64,000 bases of DNA, from contig CP141140.1 in the NCBI GenBank assembly GCA_035235625.1, positions 45,565,351 through 45,629,350 of the forward strand. The letters are read 5' to 3'. The notes below the pieces were generated by a model, which did no database searches, was not told where the DNA came from, and was given only the letters and a program-made list of their open reading frames with translations. Source of the DNA: Saururus chinensis (lineage: Eukaryota > Streptophyta > Magnoliopsida > Piperales > Saururaceae). Shown here piece by piece: positions 23,423 to 37,412 of the stretch; position 1 is the first letter of the stretch; every line of letters begins with the position of its first letter. Both the position numbers and the translations under genes were made by a program.

Positions 23423-25130
23423 ATAATCTCCTACGTCCTCGACCTCGTCCTCGACGGTGTTGTACGAGCTCCTCCTCATGATCTGGTTCTAGCTTTGGTT
23501 GTGGCTCCAACTCAGTATGTGGCTTTGGCTCAGGCTCCGCATAAGTAATAGATGGTTCAACATGACCTAGCCGATGTTGTCTATAATATAAAATCAAATC
23601 TGGCTGAATGTGCAGTGACCAGAATTGATGAACCTGGAGAAGAGCTATAAAATCGGATCTGGCTTTCCTATCCTCCCATCGAGTGATATACAACGCATGA
23701 TGTAAAGTTCAGTCAGTAATATGGCGGCCCTGTCGAGTGATGCGATGGACAAACTCGACAGTAGATGGTGGGACCCCTTGCTCCAAGTTAAACTAGAGCG
23801 TTACCCGATCTGGCACGTACATCTCTACAATCTTGTAACATATTAATGGAGTATGAGATAGCCACACCTCTCGACTGTCAGTACATAAAGGAGGTAACGC
23901 AGCCAACATGTCCTCTGAGTACGACTACTAAATAACCTATACAACATATAAAGATAATTTAGTTTAAATAATGACAAAATTTTTTAAAATCATTACAATA
24001 AAAGTTCAACATAGCAATAAAATTACCTGATATGGCTGCTAGTGGTCTAACTCCCTTATGTACAATCGGAGGACTCCTTGCGGATTTTTGGTTCTCTTTT
24101 TTCGAACATTCCACCTTAAGGAGTTAAATTTAAAAATGAGTTCAACATATGTACATAAAATGTTGCTAAAAAAAATAAGTGTTAAACATAAATACAGCCT
24201 ACCTCGCCCCTAATGGAGCACCCTTGACTATGCGACCCATCTTAGCACTTAGTCGTCCAACGTGTAAGTGCTCCCATGACCATAACTATGTCAGAAAATA
24301 TGATAACAAATACTAAAATTAAAGAATTATATGTGACCAAAACACCATTTAAAAAAAGTTACGCAATTATTTGCCTGAAGAAGGGTAGACATCCCGCAAT
24401 CCCTGAGGTCATGGCCTGGCATGCTTTCCCTAACTCTCCGTATAAAAATGTAAGAGTAGCACTGCCCTATGAATAAGTACCCACTATGTCAAAGTCCACA
24501 AGGAGGGAGAGATATGACACATGTATGTGGCTGCTCGTGGTATCTGCAAATATTGTGGCTATAAGTAAATGTAATAGATAGGCTTGTGCATGCTGCTTGA
24601 TAACTATCTCCATAGCATCGGCTGGGAGCTCTCGAAACTCTTGTAAGAGCCATTGTAGGCTCACTCGGCTACCACTCATCACTGTAGTAGAAGGAGCTCT
24701 ACCATGGAGTCTAACTAATATATCCACATGAGCTCTTCTTGTCACGCCTGTCACCAGATGTCCATCAATGCAAAGTCCTAATAGAACTGCCACATCCATA
24801 AGAGTGATGGACATCTCTTCATATGACAAAGGAAATGTCTGTGTCTCCCTCCTCCATCTCTCAACAAGAGCTGTCAATAAAGGTCGATCGAGACAGACAT
24901 ACTGCAGATGAATGAAATGCCCGAATCCCGCTCGCTCAATACAAGGTAGCATACGCTCATCTATGGGCCAATGGCAGAGATATTTAAAATGTTCAGTGCT
25001 CTCAAGGCACCCAAGGACCTATAATAAATTTTAAAATTATACCATAGTGTACTATATCGTCCAAAAAAATGAAACAAATTTAAAAAAGAGTTATCATATC
25101 TCTCCTCTCCAAATAGCAGCCAACCTATGT
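23423..25130 (-). pseudogene. Plant mobile domain (PMD, MAIN/MAIL-like) gene carried by the MULE
   Basis: The block at 24952-24467 encodes the core of the plant mobile domain: ERAGFGHFIHLQYVCLDRPL, LVERWRRETQTF, MSITLMDVAVLLGLCIDG and LHLLIATIFADTTSSHIHVS. Further minus-strand pieces follow down to 23423. The end holds YITRWEDRKARSDF, a Pro/Glu-rich repeat and a basic Arg-Gly tail ending RGRGRGRRRL. Host PMD proteins such as MAIN and MAIL1 act in the nucleus in genome stability and silencing; the domain is also known as a passenger of MULE and gypsy transposons. Introns probably separate the blocks, and stops and frame changes occur, so this copy is likely dead. It lies downstream of the transposase in the same direction. 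Confidence 0.8.
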
Positions 25131-25219
25131 GACTCTTGTTGTACGAGAAAAGAAGCGTTAATTGGGTCTGGCCCGTAACAAGGCTCTGTATGATCTATAT
25201 GATCTGCGGAAAATTAAGA

Positions 25220-25520
25220 TCATATCATTAATTGTAAGGAACATATGCTCATACCTAAAATATAGAATAAATAAAGAGATTGATTATATGTATACCAATC
25301 AATAGGAGGGTTTCTACATGATTTATTATTATGCCCACTTTGTTTACACCTCCCACATTTATATCCTCCTCTACCATCTCTCTCCATAGTTCTATAGTCC
25401 ATTGTATTCCTAATGCGAACAGACCGTGGGCGAATGGGTTGCCTTATTGCTATTTGAGGGTATAACATAAAAGGTATATCCCTCTCCTAATACTCCCGAC
25501 CACGAGAAGAATAAAATTAT
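25220..25520 (-). pseudogene. MULE transposase C-terminal zinc knuckle
   Basis: The minus strand encodes RPRSVRIRNTMDYRTMERDG and then CGRCKQSGHNNKSC, a CX2CX4HX4C zinc knuckle typical of the C-terminus of MURA-type transposases. The preceding frame (about 25470-25520) continues toward the gypsy junction with two in-frame stops. The rest of the transposase lies on the far side of the gypsy insertion, from 34758. Confidence 0.85.
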
Positions 25521-25521
25521 G

Positions 25522-26718
25522 TGGAGTACACAGTTTTATAATGTTTATTAAAATATTTTCAAATTTTAAATTGTAATCCTATTTTGTGTTAATTCATTGC
25601 TGATTTGGGCTATTTATGTTTTGAATAAGTTAGTTGGACCTTAATTGAGTTTACATGTCTCAATAGGCTTCAACATGATACAACTGGAAGAGGAAGTTAA
25701 GCCCAACTATCCAAAGCTATTTAAAAGTCAAGAATAGGCTTCTAATGGTATAAACATGCATGGAATTGTCGAACACAACCTTGTGGACCCGTTTGATTTG
25801 AGATTTGTATGAATAGAACTAATTTATGAAAGAAGCTGATTCGGACAGATTGACATAGTTTTAATATTTTGATCATATCTTTTTATGTATAATTCGGATT
25901 GATACGATTCGGGTGGAAATGGAAAGAAGACTTCCGTGGCTACAAGTGTTATTTCAGGAAGAAATTCTAAATTTCAAAGATATATGGGTCCAATCAAACA
26001 ATCAATCAGGATGTAATCTAGATATATGATTTCACTTTCCTCTTTGAAGCACCCCTTCTATTCTTATAAATAGAGGGGTTGACATGATAGATAGATCATT
26101 CTCTCCTCTTTGGAGCTCTTTTCCCCTATTTTCTTCTCTCATTTTGTAATTTTATTTTTAGTTTTATTGTAATGGCTTTCTAAAGCTCTCAAGCTAAGGC
26201 TAGGAATGAAGCTTGTACTTGATGTTTAATGGATACTTTGATTCAAGTAAGTTCTTTATCATTTTAAATTGATGTTTCATATTTAAGGAGTTTATAATCT
26301 ATATAATTATTTGATTCAGCATTGACGAAAGGCACGCCAAATGCTTATAATTCCCTGTGATTATACGCTTAATACTTTCACATAGTAAACAATCAATTAC
26401 TACTGTTCTATTTCAAAGTTCTTTAAAAGCTAAATTTTTTGATTGAAACAAATTTTTATTTGATCTTAATTGAGTTATCATTTGAATGAAGTATACATTA
26501 GAGATTTATTGCAGGTGGATTTTTGATGTCTTAGCACTTTCTCTTTGATTGTCTCTTATTATCTATTTCACTTTTCTTCTCTATTCTATTCTCTTCGTAA
26601 TAGTTTTTTGTATCATACAAGGCTGTCCCTATGGATCGACCTTGTTTACTATAGTTGACAAGTAAAAAAAGCAATCTGAACTAGACTACTTCATAGTCTT
26701 AGTTTGGACGTAATAACA
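25522..26718 (+). repeat. Gypsy 1 left LTR
   Basis: It matches 33857-34750 and the solo LTR at 54073-55543. It contains a TATA-like cttataaatagagggg near 26055 and ends in taataaca before the primer-binding site at 26721. The extreme left end is diverged, so the start is approximate. Confidence 0.75.
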
Positions 26719-29700
26719 AATTAGCACCATTGCCGGGGTTTGCAACGTGTGACAAGAATTTGTTACAAAAAACAAACTCACTCTAACTTTACTAATTCTC
26801 TAACTTTTATTTTTGCACACTAACTCTTTAAATTCAGTCATTTACTTTATGTCATTTACTTTTAGTACTTAAATTCTATAATTTTTCTTTTTTTTTAGAA
26901 CGGAGGCACTACCCACATTACTACCGAAAATTTTTTGGGATCAAATGTGTACCTTGATAGTGCCTTTGGCCTTATTTTGCAATTTAAATTTTGTCTATTA
27001 ACTTCTAACTCTCTAACTTTTTATATTTTGTCATTTAAATTTTGCACTTTTACTTTCATTTGTTACTATAAAAAAATATTGTTGTTGCATGTTCACATGG
27101 GTGCGTGATAATTCTAGACGATTGAAAAGAGTGAACAAATCTTTTGAAAATTATCTTCATTTTGATACAATGGATGATCTAAGAACTAACGAGGAACTAA
27201 GAAGTGATAATGAGGATAATAATGCACAAAATGTTCAAGTTAAAACCTTGCATGATTATTTACAACTAACTAGATCAGGTTCTCCTTCTTGCATGATTTT
27301 TCCAACTAATGTGGGTGGTTTTGAACTCAAGCCGAGTGTAATTCAATTACTACCCAAATTTCATGGCTTAGATTCGGAAAGCCCATATTTGCATTTAAAA
27401 GAGTTTGAAGAGGTTTGTGCAACTTTGCCAAACCAAAATGTTTCAAATGATGTTATTCGATTAAAACTCTTTCTATTTTCTTTAAAGCAAAAAGCAAAAA
27501 ATTGGTTGAATTCTTTGAAGCCAAGATCCATTAGAACATGGAAAGAAATGCAAAGAGAATTTTTGAAAAAGTTTTTTCCCACCCATATAACTAATATACT
27601 TAGAAAGAACATCATGAATTTTTCACAAAAAGAAAATGAGACTTTCTTTCAATGTTGGGAAAGATTTAAAGAACTTTGTTATTGCGCCCGCATCATGTAT
27701 ATGAAACATGGCGTATAATTAGTTTCTTTTATAATGACTTGACCTTTCAAATGAGGCAATTTGTTAAAATGATGTGTAATGGAGAATTTTTAAGTAAAGA
27801 ACCTGAGGAAGCATGGGACTATTTTGATGTGTTAGCTGAAAATGCTCAATCATGGGAAGATTCTAATGAATTTGAAAGTAGTATTAAGACCAAATCTAAT
27901 GGGATAACTAAGGGGGTCATGTACCTTCTTAAAGAAGAGGATGATGTAAAAGCAAAAATTACAAGTTTAACTAGAAAAGTTGAGGCTGTGGAAATTAATA
28001 GGGAAAATATATCTAAAGCTTCTCAAAAAGCACAAGATATTTGTAGTATATGTGATAGTGATGGACACCAAACGCAGGATTGTCCAACAATCCCTTCTTT
28101 TCAAGACGTGTTACATACTCAAGCAAGTGCTATGAATACTTACAAAAGGCCTTTCTCTTCTCCTTATTCTGAAACTTATACTCCTAATTGGAGAAATCAT
28201 CCAAACTTTAGTTGGAGAAATGAGTCTAATGTGCAGGTACCCCCATCTTCCTCAAATTATGTTCTACCACATAAGAAGACTCTTGAAGACACATTGCAAA
28301 CATTCATGCAAAGTCAAGCAACAATCAACAACCAAACAATGCAAGCCATCAATGACTTGAAGACTTCTTTCACTCAATTGACCACAGCTTTGAGCACTCA
28401 AGAAAAAGGGAAGTTTCCTTCTCAACCTCAACCAAATCCTTAAGGTCAATTTGTAATTAAAAATTTAAATTCTTCAAGTTCACAAGAAGAGCATGCTAAG
28501 TCTATCACCACTTTGAGAAGTGGAAAAGTCATTAACAAAGACATTTCAATGAAGGTTGTTGAACCTAAGGAGTCTTTAAATTCTAAACATGGTGATGAAC
28601 TTGACAACTCTAATTGTGTTGCTCCAATTCCTCCTCCTTTTCCTCAAAGGTTATAATCTTCCTCTAAATTGGTACCAATTAGTGAATTTTCAAACAAGTG
28701 AAGATTAACATTCCTCTCTTAGATGTCATTAAACAAATCCCATCTTATGCTAAATTTTTGAAAGACCTTTGTACAATCAAACATAAGCTACATGTACAAA
28801 AGAAGGCATTTTTGACAAAACAAGTAAGTGCAATTTTACAACAAAACACCCCACCCAAATATAAACACCCTGGTTGTCCAACCATATCTTGTATAATTGG
28901 GAATTATAGAATTGAAAAAGCTTTGCTTGATCTTGGGGCAAGTGTTAATCTCTTACCTTATTCTGTTTATGAACAATTAGGACTTGGTGAATTGAAGCCG
29001 ACAAGCATTACACTTCAACTTGCAGATCGCTCAGTTAAAACACCAAGAGGAATTGTTGAGGATGTGCTAGTACAAGTAAAAAAGTTTTACTTTCCTGTTG
29101 ATTTTATTGTTTTGGGCACACAACTAGTTTTGAATGCTTGTACTCAAATTTCTGTCATATTAGGCCACCTATTTCTTGCTACTTTTAATGCTCTTATTAA
29201 TTATAGAAATGGTGTTATGAAGCTTTCTTTTAGAAATATGACTTTGGAACTGAACATTTTAATATTTGCAGGCAACCAGGAGATGATAATGAGGATGTGC
29301 ATGAAGTGAATTTTTTAGAAAGTCTTGTTGATTACATGACTACTATTTCATCATTTTCTAACCCTCTTGAAGCATGTCTTTCTTATTTTAACTTTAATGA
29401 TGATGTTATGATTAATGATGTAAATTCCTTGTTGGAGTCAACTCCATTATTAGATACTGATAGGTAGAAGGCCCGCTTTGAGGAGTTACCTCCTTCTAAT
29501 AGCGCTCCTCTCCCCTCAAGTGTCCAACCACCCAAGCTAGACTTGAAACCCCTCCCTACTGAACTTAAATATGCTTATCTTGGTGAGGGAGAGACATTTC
29601 ATGTGATTGTCTCTTCAATGTTGGATAGGGAACATGAGCACAGGTTGCTCGAAGTCCTTAGAAATCACAAGAATGCCATTGGGTGGACCATTGCTGATAT

Positions 29701-32700
29701 CAAGGGGATTAGTTCCCTGATTTGTACACATAGGATCTTCATGGGAGAAAATGCAAAACCTATGAGACAAATGCAAAGGAGGTTAAACCCCAACATGAAA
29801 GAGGAAGTGAGAGCAAAAGTCCTAAAATTATTGGATGTGGGTATCATTTACCCCATTTCTGACAGTCCATGGGTGAGTCCCAACCAGGTTGTCCCCAAAA
29901 AGCCTGGTGTGACAGTGGTAAAGAATACTAATGTTGAGTTAATTCCCACTAGGGTCACCACCGATTGGCGGATGTGCATAGATTATAGGAAATTGAATTC
30001 CATTACTAGGAAAGACCACTTCCCCTTACCATTCATGGACCAAATCCTAGAGATGGTGGTCAATCATTAATTTTATTATTTTCTATATGGTAATTCAGGA
30101 TATAACCAAATTGAGATTGCACTTGAAGATCAAGAAAAAACAACCTTTACATGTCCATTTGGTACCTTTGCATATCGAAGGATGCCATTTGGATTATGTA
30201 ATGCTCCTGCCACATTCCGAAGGTGCATGATGAGCATCTTTAGTGACATGGTGGAGCGGTTTTTGGAAGTTTTTATGGATGATGTTTCTATTTTTGGTGA
30301 TTCTTTTGATGATTGTCTTAATAACTTAGAAAAAGTTTTGGTGAGATGTGAAGAGAAAAATCTAGTTTTAAATTGGGAAAAGTATCATTTATGGTTCCTA
30401 CTGGAATAGTACTTAGTGACGTTGTTTCTGTGTAGAGAATTCAAGTGGACAAGGCAAAAATTGAATTGATTGCTAATTTGCCTAGTCCAAAGTCCACAAA
30501 AGATGTTAGATCCTTTCTAGGGCATGCCGGTTTTTATAGAAGATTTATCAAGAATTTTAGTGTGATATCTAGACCATTGTATAATCTTCTATCTAAAGAG
30601 CATTCTTTTGAGTGGTCGGATGCATGTGAAGAAGCTTTCACAAAGCTTAAGAACATGTTAGTGTCCGCACCCATCATGCAGCCCCCAGATTGGACCCTTC
30701 CTTTTGAAATTATGTGTGATGCTGCAAGTGATTATGACGTTGGGGCTGTTTTAAGGCAAAGGAAAGATAAGAAACTTTGCGTAATTCATTATGCAAGTAG
30801 AACTTTAAATAGTACATAAATAAACTACTCCACCACTGAAAAAGAACTTCTTGCTGTAGTATTTGCACTTGACAAATTTAGATACTACTTGATTGGCTCT
30901 CAAATTATCATTTTTACTAACCATGCAGCTTTGAAGTACCTATTGAGCAAACAAGATACAAAACCTAGATTACTCCGATGGATACTCCTACTCCAAGAGT
31001 TTGATCTCACAATCAAAGACAAGAAGGGAGTAGAGAATGTGGTGGTGGATCATCTTTCAAGATTGGAATTTTCTGATTCTTCGGACAACATTCCAATCCA
31101 AGACACATTCCCCGATGAACAACTTTTTGTCATCTCACATCCTCCATGGTATGCCGACATTGCCAACTACTTCGTGACAGGTAAAGTTCCCCACCATTTG
31201 TCTCCTCAAGATAAAAAGAGATTCTTCACCGAGGTAAAGCATTTCTTTTGGGACAACCCTTATCTCTTTAAGTACTGTTCGGATCAAATAATAAGGAGAT
31301 GTGTGCCTGATTCTGAACAAGTGTCATCTTTTTTTGTCATTCTGAAGCATGCAGTGGTCACTTCTCCTCTAAAAAGACCACCGCTAAAATTTTGCAATGT
31401 GGTTTTTACTGGCCGACGCTTTTCAAAGATGTTCATGAATTTTGAAAAACTTGTGAAAGGTGTCAAAAGTTAGGAGTCATTTCTCGTCGAAATATGATGC
31501 CCCTTAACCCCATATTGGTTATTGAGATTTTTGATTGTTGGGGCATTGATTTCATGGGACCTTTTCCTCCTTCTTTTGGCTATGTTTACATTTTAGTTAT
31601 TGTCGATTATGTTTCCAAGTGGATTGAGACTGTTCCAAGCAAAACCAATGACCACAAAGTCGTTGTGCGCTTTTTCAAATAAAATATATTTTCAAGGTTT
31701 GGAACACCTCGAGCCATTATAAGTGATGAGGGGTCACATTTTTGCAATAAGCCTTTTGAGGCTTTGATGAGGAAGTATGAGATTACTCATAAAGTAGCTA
31801 CCCCCTATCACCCACAAACAAGTGGACAAGTTGAGATTTCTAATAAGGAAATTAAATATATTTTGCAAAAAATGGTAAATCCAAATGGTAAAGATTGATC
31901 TTTACGGCTAACTGATGCTCTTTAGGCATACCATACCATTTTTAAGACCCCAATTGGCATGTCTCCTTACCGTTTGATTTTTAGAAAAGCTTGTCAATTG
32001 CCTGTGGAGTTGGAACATAGGACATATTGGGCAATCAAAGCATTGAATTTTAACTTTGATAAGGCTAGCTTAAATAGACAATTGCAAATCAATGAGTTAG
32101 AGGAAATTCGACTGATGCTTATGAGAGTTCAAAACTTTACAAAGAGAGAATGAAGGCTTTTATGATAAAAATATTTTACAAAAAACTTTTGAGCCCTTTC
32201 AAAAAGTTTATTGTACAACTCTCGACTTCATCTCTTTCCAGGAAAATTAAGATCACGTTGGACAAGCCCTTTCATTGTCAAAATTATTTTTCCTTATGGA
32301 ACTGTTGAAATTGAAAACCAAAAAAATGGTAATGTTTTCAAACTTAATGGCCAACGTTTGAAACCATTTTCAGACCATTTTGTCCCTGAAGTTGAGTCTA
32401 CATCTCTTGAAAATCAAAATTATGAGGGTAGATTTTCTTTTCATGATTTTTTCCAAAAAAAACAAAAAAATAAGAAAATTTACATTGAGGACAATGTTTA
32501 GTTTAGGTTTGGGAGTGTAGAAAGTTATTTTTTTATGTTTTTTTAGTTTACTTAAAAATTGAAAAAATTAATTAGATTTATTTTATTTTATGTTTTTGCT
32601 TATTTACATTGATTCTTATTTTAGACATGTGACTTTATTTGATGACATCAGACTACTTAGAATATGACTTGACAGATTTAATGATTTTGAGTTCTGATTA

Positions 32701-33856
32701 CTTCATATTGGTTTCTTGTGCTCCTATTTTGAAAAAAAACTAAGAAAGACATATTCCTAAGTGAGAATTCGAGCCTTTGATTATGGTCTTACATCTTGGT
32801 GGATATCATTGAATCTAAGTAATTATTTTCTTATTAGAGTAAAACTTTGGCATGATCTAGTAGTATTCATGTTATCATGATAGAGTTTTGAGCTTCACTA
32901 TTCTTGGTTTATAGAACAGTCGAGGACTTTTTGTCAACACAATTCAAGTTGATTGTATAATGTGTTCAAGAAAAAAAATGTGAAAAAAAATGAAAAATTG
33001 TAAAGAATTAAAGTCATTCTATTGAGTAGACCGGGACTCGGCGTGCCTCACTAAGCATAGGGTGTTCGAGTCAAAAGATAGAGTTGACTAATTTATAACA
33101 TGCATAGCCTTGAAGCTTATTTGGTTCAAGTTATTAAGCCTGAGGGGTGCTTTAACACCTAGTGCCCTGAGCCAACTGGATTGGGAGTCACTGGCCTAAC
33201 ACTTGTTACATGGATCTTATAGAAAGCTTAAAAAGGCTAAGCCTTACACATGTTATGTGAGATGAGCATAAAATTTTAGTAGGACATTGTGCAATTATAT
33301 CTTGAATGAGTTGTCAAGTTATCTAGGGTGTTTTACTTTTTAAGGAAGGTTTTGCATGATTCTCTATTATGATCTCTAGAAGATAAATGGATGCTAATGT
33401 CTATTTTTGAGTGTTAAAATTGAAATTGCTGAGTGGACATGAGACACATTGAGTTGTTTGATTCATGACAATGGGATTGTATAATTACTTGGCAATGTCT
33501 ATTTTTCTAAAACTATTATGTATGTATGAGTACTTGCCACCAATATGAAGTTGTTAGAATGAATTATTGTTTTAGAAGACAAGTTATATTATGCATGATT
33601 GATTTTACTAAATGATGTCACATGTTTAGGAGGAGTTGACTTGTAAATTTGACGTGGTTTTAATTTTAATTTTAATTTTTTTTATCATTCTAGTTTTGAA
33701 TTTTGTGGGTAGATTCACTGCAAACCTTCATGAGATACAAATCGTTCACTAGTGTAAGCTAGGGGTTTAAAGGCTTGTTGCATATGCTAAATGCAATTGA
33801 GATTTTCTGCGGAAGTGGAGTAGTTAGGACTAGCAAAAAATAGGTTTGGGGGTATT

Positions 33857-34750
33857 TGATGCACTAAAATAATGATCAATAAAATGTTTTTAAATTTTGA
33901 ATTGTAATCCTATTTTGTGTTAATTTATTGCTGATTTGGGCTATTTATGTTTGGTGGAAAGAAGACTTTCATGGCTACAAGTGTTATTTCAGGAAGAAAT
34001 TCCAAATTTCAAAGATATATGGGTCCAATAAGACAATCAATCAGGATGTAATCTAGATATATGATTTCACTTTCCTCTTTGAAGCACCCCTTCTATTCTT
34101 ATAAATAGAGGGGTGGACGTGATAGATGGATCATTCTCTCCTATTTAGAGCTCTTTTCCTCTATTTTCTTCTCTCACTTTGTAATTTTATTTTTAGTTTT
34201 ATTGTAATGGTTTTCTAAAGCTCTCAAGCTAAGGCTAGGAATGAAGCTTGTACTTGATATTTAATGGATACTCTGATTCAAGTAAGTTCTTTATCATTTT
34301 AAATTGATGTTTCATATTTAAGGAGTTTATAATCTATATAATTATTTGATTCAGTGTTGAAGAAAGGCACACCGAATGCTTATAATTCCTTGTGATTATA
34401 CGTTTAATACTTTTACGTAGTAAACAATCAATTACTATTGTTCTATTTCAAAGTTCTTTAAAAAAAAAATTTTCGATTGAGTCAAATTTTTATTTGATCT
34501 TAATTGAGTTATCATTTGAATGAAGTATACATTAGATTTATTGCAAGTGGATTTTCGATGCCTTAGCACTTTCTCTTTGATTGTCTCTTATTATCTATTT
34601 CACTTTCCTTCTCTATTCTATTCACTTCATAATAGTTTTCTGTGTTACACAAGGCTTTCCTTGTGGATCGACCTTGTTTACTATAGTTGACAAGTAGAAA
34701 AAGCAATCTGAACTAGACTACTTCATAGTCTTAGTTTGTACGTAACAACA
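33857..34750 (+). repeat. Gypsy 1 right LTR
   Basis: It starts tgatgcactaaaataatg after a G-rich polypurine tract (ggtttgggggt, 33843-33853) and ends gtaacaaca. It is shorter than the left LTR. I could not see a clean 5-bp target duplication around the whole element. Confidence 0.8.
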
Positions 34751-34757
34751 GCTCCCG

Positions 34758-36103
34758 CTACTTTGCCCACACGGCGATAAGGTGCGAGCAAAGATAACCA
34801 TAAACCTGAGGGATGTTGCATGTACAAGTGTGCATCGCAGCATTTACCATAACCTTTCGGGCACGGATTGACGTCACTTCGTATTGACCCCTGTTGATCC
34901 TATTAACTATATACTCCCCAATTTTTCTTGTTTGCTGTCTCAATATCACTTCCACTCTAGGAGTATACGGAGTGGCCATGGCAGATGCGGTAGAAGATCG
35001 TTTAACAAAAAATTTTATGATCCGATAAAAAATAGCTGACACTAAAGCCTGCATGGGTAATCCTCATGCCCCCTTCAAGACACTATTTAAACTTTAAGCC
35101 ATATTTGTAGTCATCATGCCAAATGTTATAAAACCACCGTGGGCAAGCGACCACTGTGCAGGATGCAATTCTCCTCCTTAGAGGAGATGTTTTGCCCTAC
35201 GACTCTCTTGACCAATCAAGTCCATTTTAGCATTAAACTTTTCTACTGTAATGCACAAGCTGCTGCCCCAATCAAGTCCGTCAGTATATCATTTTTTAAG
35301 TCCTTAAAATCTGCTTTTATGTGACAGATGCAATAACGATGGTGGTACAGAGGCTTAGGAAGAACCTCAGGCACGGCCTTCTGAAGCCCCTTATGTCGAT
35401 TTGAAATAATGACGATGTTCATCATGCCCATCAGTACATGATCCCTCAGTTCCATTAAGAACCAGTTCCAATTGTCTCCATCTTCCTTCTCGACAAGCCC
35501 GAATGCAAGAGGAAATAACCCATTGTTTCCATCTGTAGCCGTTGCAGCCATAAGAGCACCGAGATATCTGCCATACAAGTGAGTGGCATCAACATTAATC
35601 ATAAGGATGCAATGTCGAAACCCTGCTATAGACAGCCCAAATGCCCAAAACAACCGCTTAAATCTCCTACATATGCTACCATCTGCACGATTTACTTCAT
35701 CATCCTCTAAGTGGTAGTAGGTGTCAGGATTCGCTTCCTGCACCGGCCTTAGGTACATTGGCAACAATTTATATGATTTTACCCAATCCCCATAAATAGA
35801 CTTGATAGCCATATTCCTTGCTACCCATGCTTTCTTATAAGATATGTCAACATGATACTTCTCCTTCATTCTTTGAATAATATCCCCTAGTGTGAAAGTT
35901 AATTCAGCTTTGATAGCAGGCATTATGACCTTCAAAATAAAGGAGGCACTGCACTGCCTATGATTTGTGCTAAGCTGGGCATTCCGACATGTGTAGTCAC
36001 CTTTGTACGTGTTCAATTCAAAGTACCCACCACCCCTTTTTATTGAGCCATGCACTCTCCAAGGGCAAGTGCTATCAATGCACTTCACTATATACTCTAA
36101 CAA
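34758..36103 (-). pseudogene. MULE (MURA-type) transposase, catalytic and SWIM parts
   Basis: The 286-residue frame 36103-35243 holds a MULE transposase: CPWRVHGSIKRGGGYFEL, MINVDATHLYGRYLGALM, ATATDGNNGLFPLAFGLVE, IISNRHKGLQKAV and YHHRYCICHIKADF. The first catalytic aspartate (in NVDATHLYG) is present. In the second motif the family has ISDRH and this copy has ISNRH (codon at 35399-35401), so a catalytic residue is lost. A frame change separates it from 35054-34758, which carries the SWIM zinc finger CTCNIPQVYGYLCSH. The coding sequence then meets gypsy 1 and resumes at 25520. The enzyme would normally cut and join the element's terminal inverted repeats. Confidence 0.9.
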
Positions 36104-36289
36104 ATTTGTTTGTACAACCTTGTATTTGACATGATTTTGAATGGAAAACTCTTACAAGGCTGTAACAAATGTTTCTTTATTCTCAAAGATGCAGCCAACA
36201 TATAACTTATCTTCGTTTTGTTGGTCCATATCCATTATACAATTAACTGCCACATCTATCTCCTCATCTGTGATGTGTGCATAGAGTGG

Positions 36290-37233
36290 CTCCACTTCAT
36301 AGTACGGCAGCAATAGCATTATCTACCACATCATCCCCCTCACCGTCAACCATCTGTTGAGCGCTTTCTTCACCTCTGACCCCTTCTTCATTCATGTCAG
36401 AATCTTCTCCACTTGCTTTGTCAATATTATCTTCACCTTCATTAGCCTCATTTTCATCAATATCTTCATCGTGGACATATGCCCCCCTACATATAAACAT
36501 TGCATATGTATTAAATTTCATATGCCTAAAAAAGTTATATTCATTTATGAATATATATTTCACCTTTGATTAGATGGTCCAGCATCGGTATGACCAACAT
36601 ACGTGCAGGGGTAATGAATGCCCATCAAACTTTGAGTTTCATACCATGCACCACCTTGAGACATTTGAACGCTAAATGGTTCGTATGCATGCGTTGTGGA
36701 CCTTCCATATTACACACAAAATTCAAAATTTAACTAAACATATTTTATTAATAATTATAAGATTCAAAACGTATTCACAACTTAATAAACCTTACCTCCA
36801 ATTAGGTCCACTTACATCATAAATAGGGGCAGACAACCTATGACATTCATTTGAAACTACTGTCATAGATAAATTTTCTTCTTCTTTTTCATCCACCGGC
36901 ATTTGCATATGCCTTTCATTGATCACATTTCTATCCAAGCTCCTGTGTGAACTACTTTGCCTTTCACTAGGCACTCGGGCCTCTTTTTCGAGAAATAACA
37001 CAAAAGAAATTATGTGACGCGAGTGGTGAAACATAAAACCCATTGATGCTTGTAATTCTTGATCTATACAATGAAATATTACATTTGATAGTAATTTTCC
37101 ATCTTCTTCAATCCCACCCAACCTTGCTTGCTACTTGAATCTCAAATTCATCATATGTAGACGGTTTCTTGATTAATAATCCTTCTGTGTGTCTATCATA
37201 GGTTAGTAGAAAACTAACCATTTCTTTTGCCAT
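36290..37233 (-). pseudogene. MULE transposase N-terminal exons
   Basis: The minus strand from an ATG at 37233 reads MAKEMVSFLLTYDRHTEG and FEIQVASKVG, then shifts frame into the stretch 37121-36792. An acidic Asp/Glu-rich piece follows (36563-36297, for example DEDIDENEANEGEDNIDKA). An N-terminal half with a low-complexity acidic linker is usual for PMD-linked MULE transposases. The 37233 start is chosen because it is the first ATG upstream in a conserved-looking frame; no clear core promoter is seen. Confidence 0.55.
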
Positions 37234-37412
37234 CTCTATTCACTTAATTCATAAACAATAGATTAAATTAATATTAGATTAAGCAATTGTCTCAAAACTA
37301 AGAGGCTAAAATTAGATTAAGCAATTGCCTCATATATCAATGAGTAATAATCATACACTTTATCACATATTTCTTCTCTTATCCAGACAAGAGAACAAAT
37401 ATTCTCATACAC

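Larger units (their letters stand above)
25522..34750 (+). mobile_element. Ty3/gypsy element 1, Athila/Tat-like, broken
   Basis: This is a plus-strand LTR fossil with both LTRs (about 25522-26718 and 33857-34750). After the left LTR a primer-binding site ttagcaccattgccgggg resembles the complement of tRNA-Asp used by Athila/Tat elements. Parts in order: gag with a CX2CX4HX4C knuckle (CSICDSDGHQTQDC, 27089-28443), protease (LLDLGASVNLLPYSVYEQLG, 28698-29309), reverse transcriptase (29543-30409, FMDD at its active site), RNase H (to about 31070), integrase (about 31180-32150) and a C-terminal tail (32211-32501). No envelope-like frame is seen in the 1.3 kb before the right LTR. It has roughly ten or more breaks. 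By eye the LTRs differ by several percent, so it is older than gypsy 2. It interrupts the MULE transposase gene. Confidence 0.88.

Noticed and set aside
32502-33856. Envelope-like frame in gypsy 1
   Set aside because: Athila elements often carry one here, but no frame of useful length or membrane-protein character is present.
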